The position numbers were made by a program, and so were the translations under genes. 64,000 nt of DNA from Nissolia schottii (Eukaryota > Streptophyta > Magnoliopsida > Fabales > Fabaceae). Location of the stretch: assembly GCA_003254905.1 (NCBI GenBank), contig QANU01015964.1, positions 1,026,713 through 1,090,712 on the forward strand. The letters run 5' to 3'. Numbering within the stretch: the first letter of the stretch is position 1; the number at the start of each line of letters is the position of its first letter. Of the stretch, positions 1 to 11,033 are shown in pieces. The notes under the pieces are model-generated. The model had not been told where the DNA came from, ran no database searches, and saw only the letters and a program-made list of their open reading frames with translations.

Positions 1-33
1 AACTATCCGCCGCTTGAGCTGACTTGTGGTGTA
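1..33 (+). repeat. Edge fragment resembling a TRIM-like LTR
   Basis: The first bases contain cttgagctgacttgtgg, nearly the same as a stretch inside the TRIM-like LTR at 51.5 kb (cttgagctaacttgtgg). Only the tail of such a repeat is visible because the window starts here. The match is short, so this is tentative. Confidence 0.35.
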
Positions 34-1690
34 GAAAGAAGTGGAAAGAAGAAAATGTAGAGTATTAGGAATTTAAGGTGGGAATGGCATGAAATAGAAA
101 TTGAATGAATAATTAAGGTTATAAAGGTCATTTTATTTGGACAAGTGTAAATCACACGTAAGGGAAAGGGAGGTTAACGTATGATTTTTTTTTATTATTA
201 TTGAATCTGAGAATCTGAGAGGATTGAGAAGGGAGTTTGGAAATGAATTGAATGAATAATAGTTGGTTTGCTTGATTCACAAGCAAGGTATATATACACT
301 GAGAAACAGCCCTGCATTGTGCAAGCTGTCATAACAGAAAACGGTTATGCAGTAACTAAAGCTAACTTACTTGACTACTAAGTTACAGTTACATAGCTAA
401 ATGAAAATATATTCATTTACTCTAATAATTATTAAAGTCAGTTTGTTACATCTCATAAGATCTGAAAATATAAATTAATAATATAAAATTAATTTTTATC
501 ATATGTTTGGTGTAACATAGGATAGTATAACATCTTATTCATTTTTATCTTATGATGGTATAAACTCATTATTATCTTTTGAAGTCTGATTAGACATGAT
601 AATATTATTTTTTTAGTTAATTTTAAATTATTCTTACTTATCCTCTTTTTCCCGTTTTCATCATCCAATAATTGTTAATCACCATTTTTGCATTACCTTT
701 TTCTCTCTTTTTTACTCTCACAGGGTTATTGTGTCTATTTTTGTCTTTTTCAAATTCAATACATTTTGATAATTCAAAGCACATAGAACACGAAATTATG
801 AACATATTAATTCAAAAATTACTCACACAATCGCATGTTCATTTTCTTTTTCAATTATCAATTTCACTCAGAAATGAAAACTCATTTTTGGATTTTTTTT
901 TTCTTGATTTGCGTTTATGCAAAATTTGATAACTTTATTTTGGATCATTTGTTTTTTAAGCTCTACAACAAACTCTTTTCAATTTTAGTGAAAAAATTCG
1001 TGTCTTGTACAATAATTTATTTGAATGGTGTCAAATATCATTTTAGGTTTATCTGTTTTTTTTTTTCAAATGATTATGAGAGTTTATGTTTCAAAAAATG
1101 TTTATTTTTTATTTTTTGTTTTAGTATTAATTATGAATTGATACTACAAAGATTAAATAGGATAAAATCATATAATGATATGTAGCACACTAAATACATG
1201 ATGGTTTATAAATTTATACAATGTATTTCTTATATTATATTACATGATAGTTTTTGGCATGAGTCTGACTGGTTAACTATCAAAGACTATTCTTTAAGTC
1301 TAACCTATTTGGGAGGTTTAGCTTGGCCTAAAGCCTAATAAGCGTGTTTGTGTATATTTTTTATCATAAAAAATTTGTTGTTTGGCATGTTATTACGACC
1401 TGCTACTGTGTCGTGTTAAACAATCAATAATACAACATTCAATAATAATAATTAACCACCTTTTAGGATCAAAGTTCGAAACATATGATAGGTGTACTTT
1501 GTACCCTATTTTATTATTCTATAATTGAACATTGTATACTAAAAATGTGTAATTTTAATGCTTAATTAATATGTTTTGCACATTATCCTCTTTTGTGAGA
1601 AATTTAGAAAAATGTAATTTTAAGCACTACTTTATCTTAGAATTTAATGAGTAGATTTCTTTTGTTCTTTTTTAGTTTTCTATTTTAATT
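34..1690. other. AT-rich intergenic DNA, no gene recognised
   Basis: The stretch is AT-rich with long T and A runs. Its open frames at 672-1185 are rich in Phe, Leu, Ile and Lys, as expected by chance in T-rich DNA, and show no domain. The stretch 290-420, with a TATA-like run and repeated taactaa-type words, has the flavour of a decayed LTR, but no ends could be set. Confidence 0.5.
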
Positions 1691-2958
1691 GCAGAAAATA
1701 AATTATCAAGAGGATCATTGAGGATTTGAAGGAGATTTGATAAGATATAAATTTCAAAGAAGAGATTTGAAGAGAAGATTGAGACCAATAAATTCAAGAT
1801 TAAATTCAAATTCAAAAAGATTTGGTCAAAGATTTGCTGAGAATTTTTAACGCTGACTTTGCCACGGATTTTGCGCCAGGATGGAGATTGAATCTCGATT
1901 TGACCTCAACTACAAAGTTGTAGATCTATCTCTTAGATTTAATTGGAGATTTGAATCACCTCAATCCGATATCCGTAGCCGAAGTTATCGCGATTTTACT
2001 GACTGTTGTGCTGAAAGTGCGGGATATACTCCCACTTTAGCCAATCCTCTACAAATAGACATCATCTCTCAACACTTTGAGCAGAACTTGATATTCAGCC
2101 TCCACTTTTATTTTCTACACTTTTCTTTTTCTTTTATTGCACTTTAGGTTTATGTTAGTAGTGCTTAATTCTTAGTTCTTGAAGAATTTGCGAATTTCTC
2201 CCGTTATTGCATTCAGGTTTTGTCACGTTAATTCTCTATTATTTTTCCACTCTCTTATTCTTTATTTATTATGAGTTTTTATCCTCCACCCATGGAGGAG
2301 TAGTTTCTTAATATCTTGCATGCGGTAACTCTAGATTAGGATTAATTCGAGGTCTTGTGCTTAATGTTTATTCATGATTTGTTCCGCCCTTGATTAGTAA
2401 TATAGCGATTGCATGTTATTGGTTAGGGTTAATTCTAGGTTGATAGATCTTGACGATTGTAGGATTTATTGATTTAGGATTTGGGAACTTTTTGGGAAAC
2501 TAATTAGATTTAATTAGGTTGTGCAATTGGAACATAATTGATATAGGTTTTTAATGCTGAGATCTTAGTTTTAATTCCTATATTAATAAATGCTTAGGGG
2601 ATTGACGATCGTAGTCTCTTAGGTGAATTGCGTATTAGTTAGAGATTTCAACTAATAAACAACATCCCTCTTAATGAATAATTAATTAGGAACCAATGAC
2701 AATTAATCATTGATCTAGAAACGCCGTATGCAGGATATTGCTTTTTATTATTATTGACTTACTTTCGTTTTGCTCTCTTTTTATTTATATTCAATTAATT
2801 CAACCCCCCCAATTTAGTGTAACTTTTAATTGGTTCTAATTGCTTCCTTGAGAGACGACCTAGGTTAGCCCCCTTTACTACGTTTTTGGGGTTAATTTAG
2901 CTTTATAAATTATTATTTGATCGCACATTGAAATTAACGACGTTTTGGTGTGTGTCAA
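1691..2958 (+). repeat. Candidate 5' LTR or LTR-proximal region of a gypsy-type element
   Basis: This region sits directly upstream of a strong primer-binding site. It holds the 'gagacgacctagg' type motif at about 2852 that I associate with the LTR/leader junction of Athila-like elements of legumes (from memory), and it ends in tgtgtgtca just before the primer-binding site. The left border is not resolved. I found no second copy downstream of the element, so the LTR call rests on position alone. Confidence 0.4.
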
Positions 2959-2961
2959 TTT

Positions 2962-2979
2962 TGGCGCCGTTGCCGGGGA
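2962..2979 (+). other. Primer-binding site of the gypsy-type element
   Basis: The sequence TGGCGCCGTTGCCGGGGA lies a few bases after the presumed LTR end. It is the standard plant gypsy (Athila/Tat group) primer-binding site, where a host tRNA 3' end primes minus-strand synthesis. The exact tRNA partner was not checked. Confidence 0.8.
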
Positions 2980-2997
2980 AGCAATTTAGCCAATTCT

Positions 2998-3430
2998 TTT
3001 TTTTTTTTTTTTTCTTTTTATCATTTTATTTTTTGTTAATTCTTCATTCTCTTGCTTCTGTTCTTTTCTTTTTTTAAAAAAAAATTTTTCCTTTTTTTTC
3101 CTTTTTTCGTTTTTTTTTCAAAAAAAAAAATAATAATTTCTTTTTCTTTTTTTTTCTCAATTTTTTTTTATTCAAAAAAAAAATTCCCTTTTTTATTTTT
3201 CATTTTTTATCAAAAAAAAAAAAAAATCTCTTTTTCCTCTTTTTTTTTCATTTTCATTTTTTTATCCAAAAAAAAAAAAAAATTCTTTTGTTTTCATTTT
3301 TTTTTCTTTCCTATAAAAAAAAAAATTTTTTTTAATTTTGTTTTTTTTTTCTTCTAAAAAAAAGGTTTTTTTTATTTCAATTTTTTTTTTTTGCTGTTCT
3401 TATTCAAAAAAAAAAATCAAAACAAAAAAA
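2998..3430 (+). repeat. Alternating poly-T / poly-A tracts in the element leader
   Basis: Seven or eight blocks of T-rich sequence (tttttctttttt type) alternate with runs of 9-15 A at a spacing of about 45-65 bases. The pattern looks like a degenerate tandem array expanded by slippage. Open frames across it (Phe/Lys-rich, 3052-3357) are artefacts of composition. Confidence 0.7.
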
Positions 3431-3504
3431 ATTTAAAAAGTAGTTATTGCACTTGATTTTGTTTACCTTTTAGATTTTTTTTCCTCTTCTTTTGGTTCTC
3501 GTGT

Positions 3505-5976
3505 ATGACTCGCTCCTTGCCTGATCCTACTTTAGCCGATTTTGATCCAGAGATCGAAAGAACGCTAAGGATAATTAGGCGAGAAACGAGGCTACGAAGG
3601 GAACCCCTTGTTGCTACTGATATTTCTATTCCTGTGGCAGGTATAATGGCTGATCCCGCCCGAACTTGGGGTGAGTTAGCAACCCCTGACTACTCATATG
3701 AGCCATCCGGTGTGGTTTATCCTGACGCCGCCATGGACTTTGAAATAAAGTCCAATTTTTTACACCATTTGCCCAAGTTTCATGGATTAGCATCAGAAAA
3801 CCCACACCGCCATCTTAAGGAATTTGTCATGACCTGCAACACCTTGAGGTCCCAGAACGTTGCTGTGGACAACGTGAAACTTAAAGCCTTTCCATTTTCT
3901 TTGGAAGGTGGGGCCCGTGATTGGTACTATAGCATTCCACACCAGGCCGTGAACAGCTGGCTCGGCTTGAAGCAACTGTTCCTTGAGAAATATTTCCCTG
4001 CCAGCCGAGTATCAGCTCTGAAGAAGGAAATCTCTGGGATCCAACAGAAGGCTGACGAGACCTTAGGTGAGTATTGGGAGCGATTCCAAGGATTGTGCGA
4101 CGCATGCCCCTACCACGGGTTCACTGAAGTGCAACTCTTGGAACACTTCTACGAAGGTCTCGATTTCATGGATCGAAAGTGGATCGATTCTGCTGCTGGT
4201 GGGATTTTGAAGAATAGGAAGACACCTGAAGAAGCCAGGCAATTGATCAGCGAGATGGCGAACCATTCAAAATATGAGATGCGAGCTACCCGGCCTGTCA
4301 GAGGAGCATATGAAGTCGTTGTTGAGCACACAACCGATGCAAAAGTGGCAGCTCTCACAAAGCAGATGGGCGAATTAGCAGAAATGGTCAGTGTTTTGGC
4401 TAAAGGACAACAATCCCAAGTGGCTGCAGCAAATGTTGCGTGTTCACTTTGTCCTGATGGCATCTTCCATCCACCTGAGCAGTGCCCAATCCTCAGGGAA
4501 GATACAACACCAGTTGCAGCAATGTTTTTCGAGAAGACAGGTCAGCCTAACCAGCCAAGATATGATCCTTACAGTAACACCTACAATCCAAGCCGGAAGG
4601 ATGACCCAGCCTTCAATTGGAGTGACAATCCCAACACTCTTAACCCGCAGCCACAAGTCAAACAATTCCCACAACAACCACAGAGATATGTACCACCCCC
4701 ACAGGCGGCTCCAACTCATGAGAACCCCATGATGCAGGAATTGATGAGAACGATGCAGACTATGGTAAAGGAAGTTCAGGGAATAAAAGTTGAAATGTCA
4801 GAGATGAGGAGTGAGATTCACTCCATAAAGCAATCCCAAGCAGACATTATATCTCATCTCCCCTCTCCGACTTTGTCAAACCCCAAAGCAAATGTGAGTG
4901 CTATGTTTTTGAGGTCCGGTACAGTCACCCACTTTGCAGAAGATAAGGAACAAGACTCTGGCAGCAATGCCGGAGGTGAAGACTCTAGTGGCAACGCTAG
5001 AGATGAAGACTCTAATGGACAAATTGGAGGAGAAGACAAGGATAGAAGTCCACCTAGACAGGGGAAGGAGAAACCCATTCCCTTGCCCTTCCCTTACAAG
5101 GCACCAAACCCTAAGAGTCGCACCCTCACAGAAGATGAGAAGAAAATCTTAAATGTCTTCAAGAAAGTTGAGGTGAATATACCCCTTCTTGATGCCATTC
5201 AACAAATTCCAAAGTATGCTAAACTGTTAAAGGAATGGTGTACAAATCGGAAAAAGATGGCAGGGTGTGAACAAGTGTATTATCTCCGGAATGTCTCTGC
5301 GATGACCCAATTAATGCCTGAGAAATGCTCTGATCCAGGGGTGTTCGCCATCAATTGTGAGATAGGGACAGCCAGTTTTGAAAATGCCTTGGTTGATCTG
5401 GGTGCTGCCATAAACGTCATGCCCCTCTCCGTTTATAACTCCATTAGGCTGGGCCCCTTGCTACCTACTCAACTTGTTATTCAATTGGCCGATCGACGCA
5501 CGGTTAGACCTGCGGGGGTTGTTGAGGATGTGTTAGTGCGAGTGCAGGGATTAATATTCCCAGCTGACTTTTATGTCCTCCCGATGGAAAATGAAGAAAA
5601 ATGGGACCACACTTCGCTAATCTTGGGGAGACCTTTCCTCAAGACATCTCGCACAAAAATTGATGTCCATCTTGGTACGCTCTCCATGGAGTTTGGGGGT
5701 GAGCGGGCTCTATTCAGTATTTTTGATACCAAGAGTGATCGGAAAAAGAAACGCAAGGTATGTCAAGTGAACATAACCACGGGGGTGGCGTATAACTCCT
5801 TATTCTCGCCGACTACTAGATTGAAGGGAGATCCTGGAGCGGGCAAGATAGGGTGGGGAGACTCTATTGTAAACTCTTCTCCTCCCCACTCTAGCTTGGT
5901 AGACAAAAATGCTAGTGTTCACGACAATATTGCAGGCTGGAAGAAGGTGACTAGAGCAACACATGAGCCACCATGA
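3505..5976 (+). CDS. Gag-protease polyprotein of an Athila-like gypsy element
   Basis: An 823-codon open frame starts at the first ATG after the T/A-tract leader. Residues about 77-260 form a retrotransposon gag domain, with runs such as FEIKSNFLHHLPKFHGL, LKAFPFSLEGGARDWYYSIP and LFLEKYFPASRVSALKKEI; the spacing matches Athila-type Gag. A zinc-knuckle-like C-X2-C...H-X4-C cluster lies at about residue 313, followed by a Pro/Gln-rich linker and an acidic, Ser/Gly/Asp-rich linker. Residues about 610-735 form a retropepsin-like domain with the D-L-G-A-x-I-N-V-M-P active-site motif near 631 and the later I-L-G-R-P-F-L motif. No polymerase frame follows. Gag would form the cytoplasmic particle and the protease would mature it. 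The frame appears whole; the element is a relic here because it lacks its own pol. Confidence 0.85.
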   Translation: MTRSLPDPTLADFDPEIERTLRIIRRETRLRREPLVATDISIPVAGIMADPARTWGELATPDYSYEPSGVVYPDAAMDFEIKSNFLHHLPKFHGLASENPHRHLKEFVMTCNTLRSQNVAVDNVKLKAFPFSLEGGARDWYYSIPHQAVNSWLGLKQLFLEKYFPASRVSALKKEISGIQQKADETLGEYWERFQGLCDACPYHGFTEVQLLEHFYEGLDFMDRKWIDSAAGGILKNRKTPEEARQLISEMANHSKYEMRATRPVRGAYEVVVEHTTDAKVAALTKQMGELAEMVSVLAKGQQSQVAAANVACSLCPDGIFHPPEQCPILREDTTPVAAMFFEKTGQPNQPRYDPYSNTYNPSRKDDPAFNWSDNPNTLNPQPQVKQFPQQPQRYVPPPQAAPTHENPMMQELMRTMQTMVKEVQGIKVEMSEMRSEIHSIKQSQADIISHLPSPTLSNPKANVSAMFLRSGTVTHFAEDKEQDSGSNAGGEDSSGNARDEDSNGQIGGEDKDRSPPRQGKEKPIPLPFPYKAPNPKSRTLTEDEKKILNVFKKVEVNIPLLDAIQQIPKYAKLLKEWCTNRKKMAGCEQVYYLRNVSAMTQLMPEKCSDPGVFAINCEIGTASFENALVDLGAAINVMPLSVYNSIRLGPLLPTQLVIQLADRRTVRPAGVVEDVLVRVQGLIFPADFYVLPMENEEKWDHTSLILGRPFLKTSRTKIDVHLGTLSMEFGGERALFSIFDTKSDRKKKRKVCQVNITTGVAYNSLFSPTTRLKGDPGAGKIGWGDSIVNSSPPHSSLVDKNASVHDNIAGWKKVTRATHEPP

Positions 5977-7639
5977 ACAAACCACTGATCGTCCAACTTA
6001 AGGACGTTAAACAAAAGTGCTGGGTGGGAGACAACCCACCGTCTGTGAGTTTTTCTTTCCTTTTCTTTTATTTATTTGTTTTACTTCGTTATTTTTCTTC
6101 TTGTTTTATTTGTTTAAAATAGTGGTTTTAACTGTGCAATGATTGTGGAAATTCATGAATAGGGGACGATTTAGACTAGTTGATGATTAATCTGTGCCCT
6201 GCAAAATACTTTGTTTGATTATTTATGGCATTGTGTTTGATTGAGCATTTTATAAATCCTGGCATGTTTTAATTAATTGGATGATATTACCTGGTAAGCT
6301 TTTGAGCCTTTTATAGGATGACAACACCATATGTCATTCCTTTCTTTGTTGTGTGTACATTCACTAGTGTTCAAGTCTAGAACTTGCCTGATTCTCTACA
6401 TTGCACTTTTACCTTTGTATATGACATGTGAGATGATTGAGGCATCCCTTGTGTATTTAGCTTACATATCCATATGAGCCTGCCTTGAACATTTGACCCT
6501 TGTTAGCCCCTTTGAGCCTTGTAGCCTTCTATTGAATAATTAGCACAATACAAGCTGATAAACCAAGAAAAACCATGATACACCTAGCTTTAGGGCTTAG
6601 GAGAATCGTGGTACATTTGTTCATATGTGCTAAGCAATAAGTGTGGGGTTACATGAGGACATGTAACATTCAAAGTAGGGGGAGAGCGACCGCAATTGCT
6701 CCTATTGGTTGGAAAATCTATGAAAGTGCCCATGAAAAAAAAATTTATTAAAAAAAAAATTGAGGCAACTAATCTGCAAAACAACCAATTAGGTGCATCG
6801 ACAGAAACTCTCCCCTAAGCTAATGGGTAGGCGGTGGCAAGATTTCCAAGAAGTGTGAAAAAGTATGAAAAAAAAAAGAAAAAAAAATGAATAAAAGTGT
6901 TTGGGAATTTGTCATCAAGCTAATTAGAGAATAAGAGAATCTAGTGGAGATCAAGGTCCTTGCACCGTTGGTTAAGCACATATGCCATGAATTCTACTAA
7001 GTCTTAGGCTTTAGCTCACTGGCCATATGATATCCCACCTTGACCTTGGCCCCATTACAACCTTAAAAAGACCTCTTGATGCATGTCATATATATTTGGT
7101 GATCCGTGATGCTTAGAAGAAAGTCAAGCCTATGGAGGCGACTCTAGTGTAGTGATTGAGAGAGCATTGGATGAACCTATACACTTTGAGTGACGAGTGA
7201 CACACACTAACCTGTGAGGCCCAATTGATGTTAACATGCCTTGACTTATTCTTTGCTTATGATTGATATGCCAAGAAAATTAGTTTTAATGCACAGTGAT
7301 ATCATCTATTGTCTAAATGTACTTTTATTTTTGGATTGTCATGCATTTTGCACAGTTGTCTGGTAGCTAGTGAGTCGGCTTAAGTGCCTCCCTGAGTTTC
7401 GCGGCTTTGTAGGGGGATGTAAATAGTGTCGCCGCACCAAAAAGATTTTTCTTTATTTGTTTTTTTTTGTTTTATTTTTCATTTATAGTTTGCTTTTGTT
7501 CTTAGTTCCTTGCATGAGGACATGCAATTGTTCAAGTGTGGGGTAAACATACAAGACCAATAATATCCAAATACTTTCTAGGATCTAAGTCCGAAATATT
7601 ACCTAAATTATATTAATAAATATGATTGTATAAAATATT

Positions 7640-7752
7640 ATAAAAAGTGATATTAGTCTAGTGGTTAAGACATTATTGTAATATGGTAATTGTCTTTAGT
7701 TCAAATTCAAGTCAAGATAATGTAAGTTTATTATTTTAAAAAAAAAAATCAT
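7640..7752 (+). mobile_element. Possible tRNA-derived SINE fragment
   Basis: The stretch ttagtctagtggttaaga resembles a tRNA A box. About 40 bases later agttcaaattcaa resembles a B box (consensus GGTTCRANTCC), and an A-rich tail follows at 7738-7750. This is the layout of a tRNA-derived SINE. Both boxes are imperfect and no target duplication was identified. Confidence 0.4.
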
Positions 7753-7892
7753 ATGCATATATTTATAAATAGGTCGGCCTGGACTTGACCTATTTTCACA
7801 AATCTCATTTTATAAGATATACTAAACGAGACGTGAGTGTTTTTTTAAAATATGAGGAAAGCGAGTATAATTTTGATAAGGAAGTTTTTGTA

Positions 7893-9460
7893 ATTAGCTA
7901 AACATTTCTGCTACATGTACACCCATATTTTATACATCATACATACATCTATATTACAATACACTGGGCCCTAAAATAACTGCCTCATCCACTCTTTCTC
8001 TCACTCTCACCAACACGCGCGTGAACCCACGTTCCTTATCTTCACTCTCTTCCTCGAAAAATTTCACTATTCGTTGCTCTCCGCTCTCTTCACCCTCTTC
8101 GTTCCCTTCGATATCTTCATTGTCTGCGATCTCATGCCCAAGATCTGATATTTGTTAGAGAGGTGAGTGATAGAAGATGTTGCGGCTTGTTATTATCTTT
8201 AAATAAGAAAGAAAGAAGTTAAAAAAAAAATCTAAAGCATAATTGACAGGAGGAAGGAAAAGAAAAAAGATATACATGACCTATGCTTGTTAATTTTAAA
8301 GTTAGGATTTATTTTTATTTGAGTAAAATCACAGTGATGTAAACAAGTGCTTAATGTTTGTGCATAAAGTCATATAATGTTTGAGCACATGGTCAGATAA
8401 TGTTTGTGCACCAAAATCTTATATCATATTTTGCAGAAATACTTAACTATACATTGAGTAATATGCATATATGTAAAGTTTATGCATTAGAATGTATAAA
8501 AGTGAGTGTACATATGTATGTGGACTAATTTTTATAAAGTTTGTCTACTAAAAATGTATAAAAGATAGTGAACTTATTTATGTTTAAGTAAAATCACAGT
8601 GTTGTAAACAAGTGCTTAATGTTTGCACATACGCCCATTTAATGTTTGCACTTATGCCCATTTAAAGTTTGCACAATTCTACAATACATCAAATTCTGCA
8701 TTTTTATGCATTTGTGACAAACACATAATGCTTATATCACGCCATCTAATGTTTATTCATGGCAATATGTAAAAAAATGTGTCAAAATATTTATAATATT
8801 TATGCATTAATTGTTGAAAGGTTGAGAATATGCCAAAATGAACATCCTCTTCCTCAACAAAGACAAAACCTGTGACATGTGGATAATATTTGCACATACG
8901 CCCATTTAATGTTTGCATTTATGCCCATTTAAATTTTGCACATTCAATTTTCTGTCATATGCATGTTAGTGATGAATGAGCATTAGAACGTATAAAACTT
9001 TAGTACATTGGAATTTCACAGAGACGTCAAAAAACAAAACTCTCCATGGAAATCAAAGCAAAAAAATATGAAAACGATGATGATGATAAACATAATAAAA
9101 AATTGAAGGACGATGATGAGATGATAATCAAAGAAAGGATGATGATAATGATAATTAAAGAAAGGATGATGATAATGATAATCAAATAATGAATAACGAT
9201 GATAGGAGGATGAGAGGATGAGAGAATGACAGAGGATGACGATGATGACGGCGACAAACATAATAGGACAAGGATGAGAGGTTGAAGACGATGAGTGAAA
9301 ATGATGACAAGAACGAGTACGGGATTGGGGCGCGCGCGTTATGTATAATTATACGTTGTACGTATAATTATCATTAATTGTGTATAAAACCGTATAAAAG
9401 AGTGATGTATGTACAGGTGTAAGGTTTATGGATGTACATGAAGCATTTTTATTAGCTAAA
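7893..9460. mobile_element. MULE-like non-autonomous DNA transposon with 10-bp target duplication
   Basis: The direct repeat ATTAGCTAAA lies at 7893-7902 and 9451-9460. Just inside it are imperfect terminal inverted repeats: CATTTCTGCTACATGTACA at the left, and at the right, on the complement, AAAAATGCTTCATGTACA. Duplications of 9-10 bp and such termini fit Mutator-like elements. The inside (about 1.55 kb) carries repeated words of the type 'tttgcacatacgcccattta' near 8630, 8650, 8890 and 8920 and a GAT-rich array, but no transposase. The core of the duplicated site, TTAGCTAA, is itself a palindrome. Older point changes in the inverted repeats suggest a moderately old insertion. Confidence 0.65.
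9055..9250 (+). repeat. GAT/GATAAT microsatellite-like array
   Basis: Degenerate gatgatgat and gatgataatgataatc repeats lie inside the MULE-like element. A 29-base unit with aaagaaaggatgatgataat occurs about twice (9130-9190). Minus-strand Ile/Ser-rich open frames here are products of the repeat. Confidence 0.75.
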
Positions 9461-10360
9461 ATATAGTTTAATGGTGCAAAATAGGAATGTGTGTGCAATT
9501 GCTTTAGCTTTAGAACTTGGAAAAAGAAAACTCTTCCCTTCCTTGATTAAACTTACATTTTTGTGTGAATGATTTAAATTTTAAAAGGTTAGCAAAAAAA
9601 AAAAAAATGTATACCTTAACTCCACTCATAGCATACATGTATGTCTCTTGGTCGAAAGAAATTATTGGTTTTTTTTCCCTCTTTTTTATATAACTTCGCT
9701 GAAATGCTTGATCATGACTAAAGTTAAAAGATAGGGAGAAATAAATAAAGATTATATACAATAGGAGATTATAGTATACATGTTTTTGACAAAATTAAGA
9801 ATTAGTTTTTTTGTTGTCTAAGAGGTTTTCGTCGTTAATAGCAATTAATCCCTCTTTAACAAATTCCTGATAAAATGTTTAAAACACTCAATCATCTATA
9901 AATTATTCTAAGTTTTATTGGTATAAAATTAGGAATGCATGACACCAGTAATTAGATCAATACAGATTTTTATATGATTAGTCACAATCTATAGTGCTCG
10001 AACCTTGGATAATGCTCAATTTCCTAATTTTTTTTCCGGTCAAATTATATAATATAATTGATATTCGTTGAACATTGTCATCTAATTAAATATTATTAAA
10101 ATAAAGATAATTCATCTATATAAAATGATTTGATTAAATAATAGTTCTAAATTATATTTATATATAGTAGTTTTTTCCAGGGATAGTTGCAAAAAGAAAT
10201 AGTTTTTTAGTACGAGAAGTTGATAACACGACGGTTTCAATCTTTGCTTCTTTGGTATTCAGTTGGCCCTAGACCTAGACTAACCCCATAGAGCCTGTAT
10301 TTCCCTATTATATTTTTTTTTTTGCAAAAAGATATTAATTAACTAATGGATCATAGGCAA
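9461..10360. other. AT-rich intergenic DNA
   Basis: No gene, domain or clear repeat end was recognised. The minus-strand open frame at 9510-9761 has no recognisable domain. Confidence 0.5.
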
Positions 10361-10621
10361 CCATGGTTCGTAGTAACTCCTATCCGATTCATTGGTGGGA
10401 ACCCATCAACGGCCCAACAAAAGTGCAGCCGAATCCACCTTTGCAACGGTGGACCCCACTCTCTGTTACAAAGCCCTCGTTTCAAAAGTTCGCTGATTTA
10501 ACCGCCAGTCTCAGTTGGGCCCAAACTCTATTAAATACGCCTCTTCTCTCCTTCCCCAAAATCCCCATCCTTCATTCCTCTTCTCCTTCACTTTTCCAAC
10601 ATTCCTCTCGTAGATCGATCT

Positions 10622-10658
10622 GCAGCCAGCAGCCAGCAGCCAGCAGCCAGCAGCCAGG
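10622..10658 (+). repeat. Five-copy 7-bp repeat abutting a splice donor
   Basis: The unit cagcagc (as cagccag) is repeated about five times and its last copy supplies the CAG of the CAG|GTAAGA donor. Copy-number change here would shift the reading frame by one base per unit. Confidence 0.8.
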
Positions 10659-10975
10659 TAAGATCTCATTACTTCTCTCTTTTCTTTTTTTCCCCCTTCT
10701 CTTTTCTTCTTTTTTCCTCCACAAGCCTTCTTGTTGGTTGTATACAAATTATTCATTCTGTTTTGTCTTTTCGAAACCCAAAAAGATATGAAATCCAGAG
10801 GTATGAAACCCAAAGGCACCGTGGATCAATTTCAATACAATCTGAGAAGGCCACAGCGTCGTCTGTGCTGCAATCGGAATGCAGTACCTCTTTACACTCT
10901 TCTCGGTGAAGAGGGAAAAAAGTGAGTACGCACGTGAGGTTTTCATTTTTTTACTTGATGATGATTTATTACAAT

Positions 10976-11033
10976 GTATTAATCTGTTCTTAATACCTTC
11001 GTTTGTATTAATCTGTTCTTAATACCTTCGTTT
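10976..11033 (+). repeat. 29-bp perfect tandem duplication
   Basis: The unit starting gtattaatctgttcttaata occurs twice head to tail with no visible difference, in an intron-like stretch between exon-like fragments. This suggests a recent duplication. Confidence 0.85.

Larger units (their letters stand above)
2961..7548 (+). mobile_element. Ty3/gypsy element, Athila-like, gag-protease only
   Basis: Parts in order: primer-binding site (2962), a leader made of alternating T and A tracts (3000-3430), one long gag-protease frame (3505-5976), about 1.55 kb without coding sequence, and a purine-rich polypurine-tract-like site at 7534-7543. No reverse transcriptase, RNase H, integrase or envelope-like frame is present, so the element is non-autonomous and would need a relative's enzymes. 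No 3' LTR was recognised after the purine tract, so the right end may be lost. The gag-protease frame looks whole, which suggests a fairly recent origin, but with no LTR pair the age cannot be estimated. Confidence 0.75.

Noticed and set aside
3052-3357. A 101-codon Phe/Lys-rich open frame
   Set aside because: It is a direct translation of poly-T and poly-A tracts in a retroelement leader, with no domain.
4149-4463. Antisense open frames across the gag region
   Set aside because: Shadow frames of a long coding sequence on the other strand; no domain.
9016-9261. Minus-strand Ile/Ser/His-rich frames
   Set aside because: Products of the GAT microsatellite inside a transposon.
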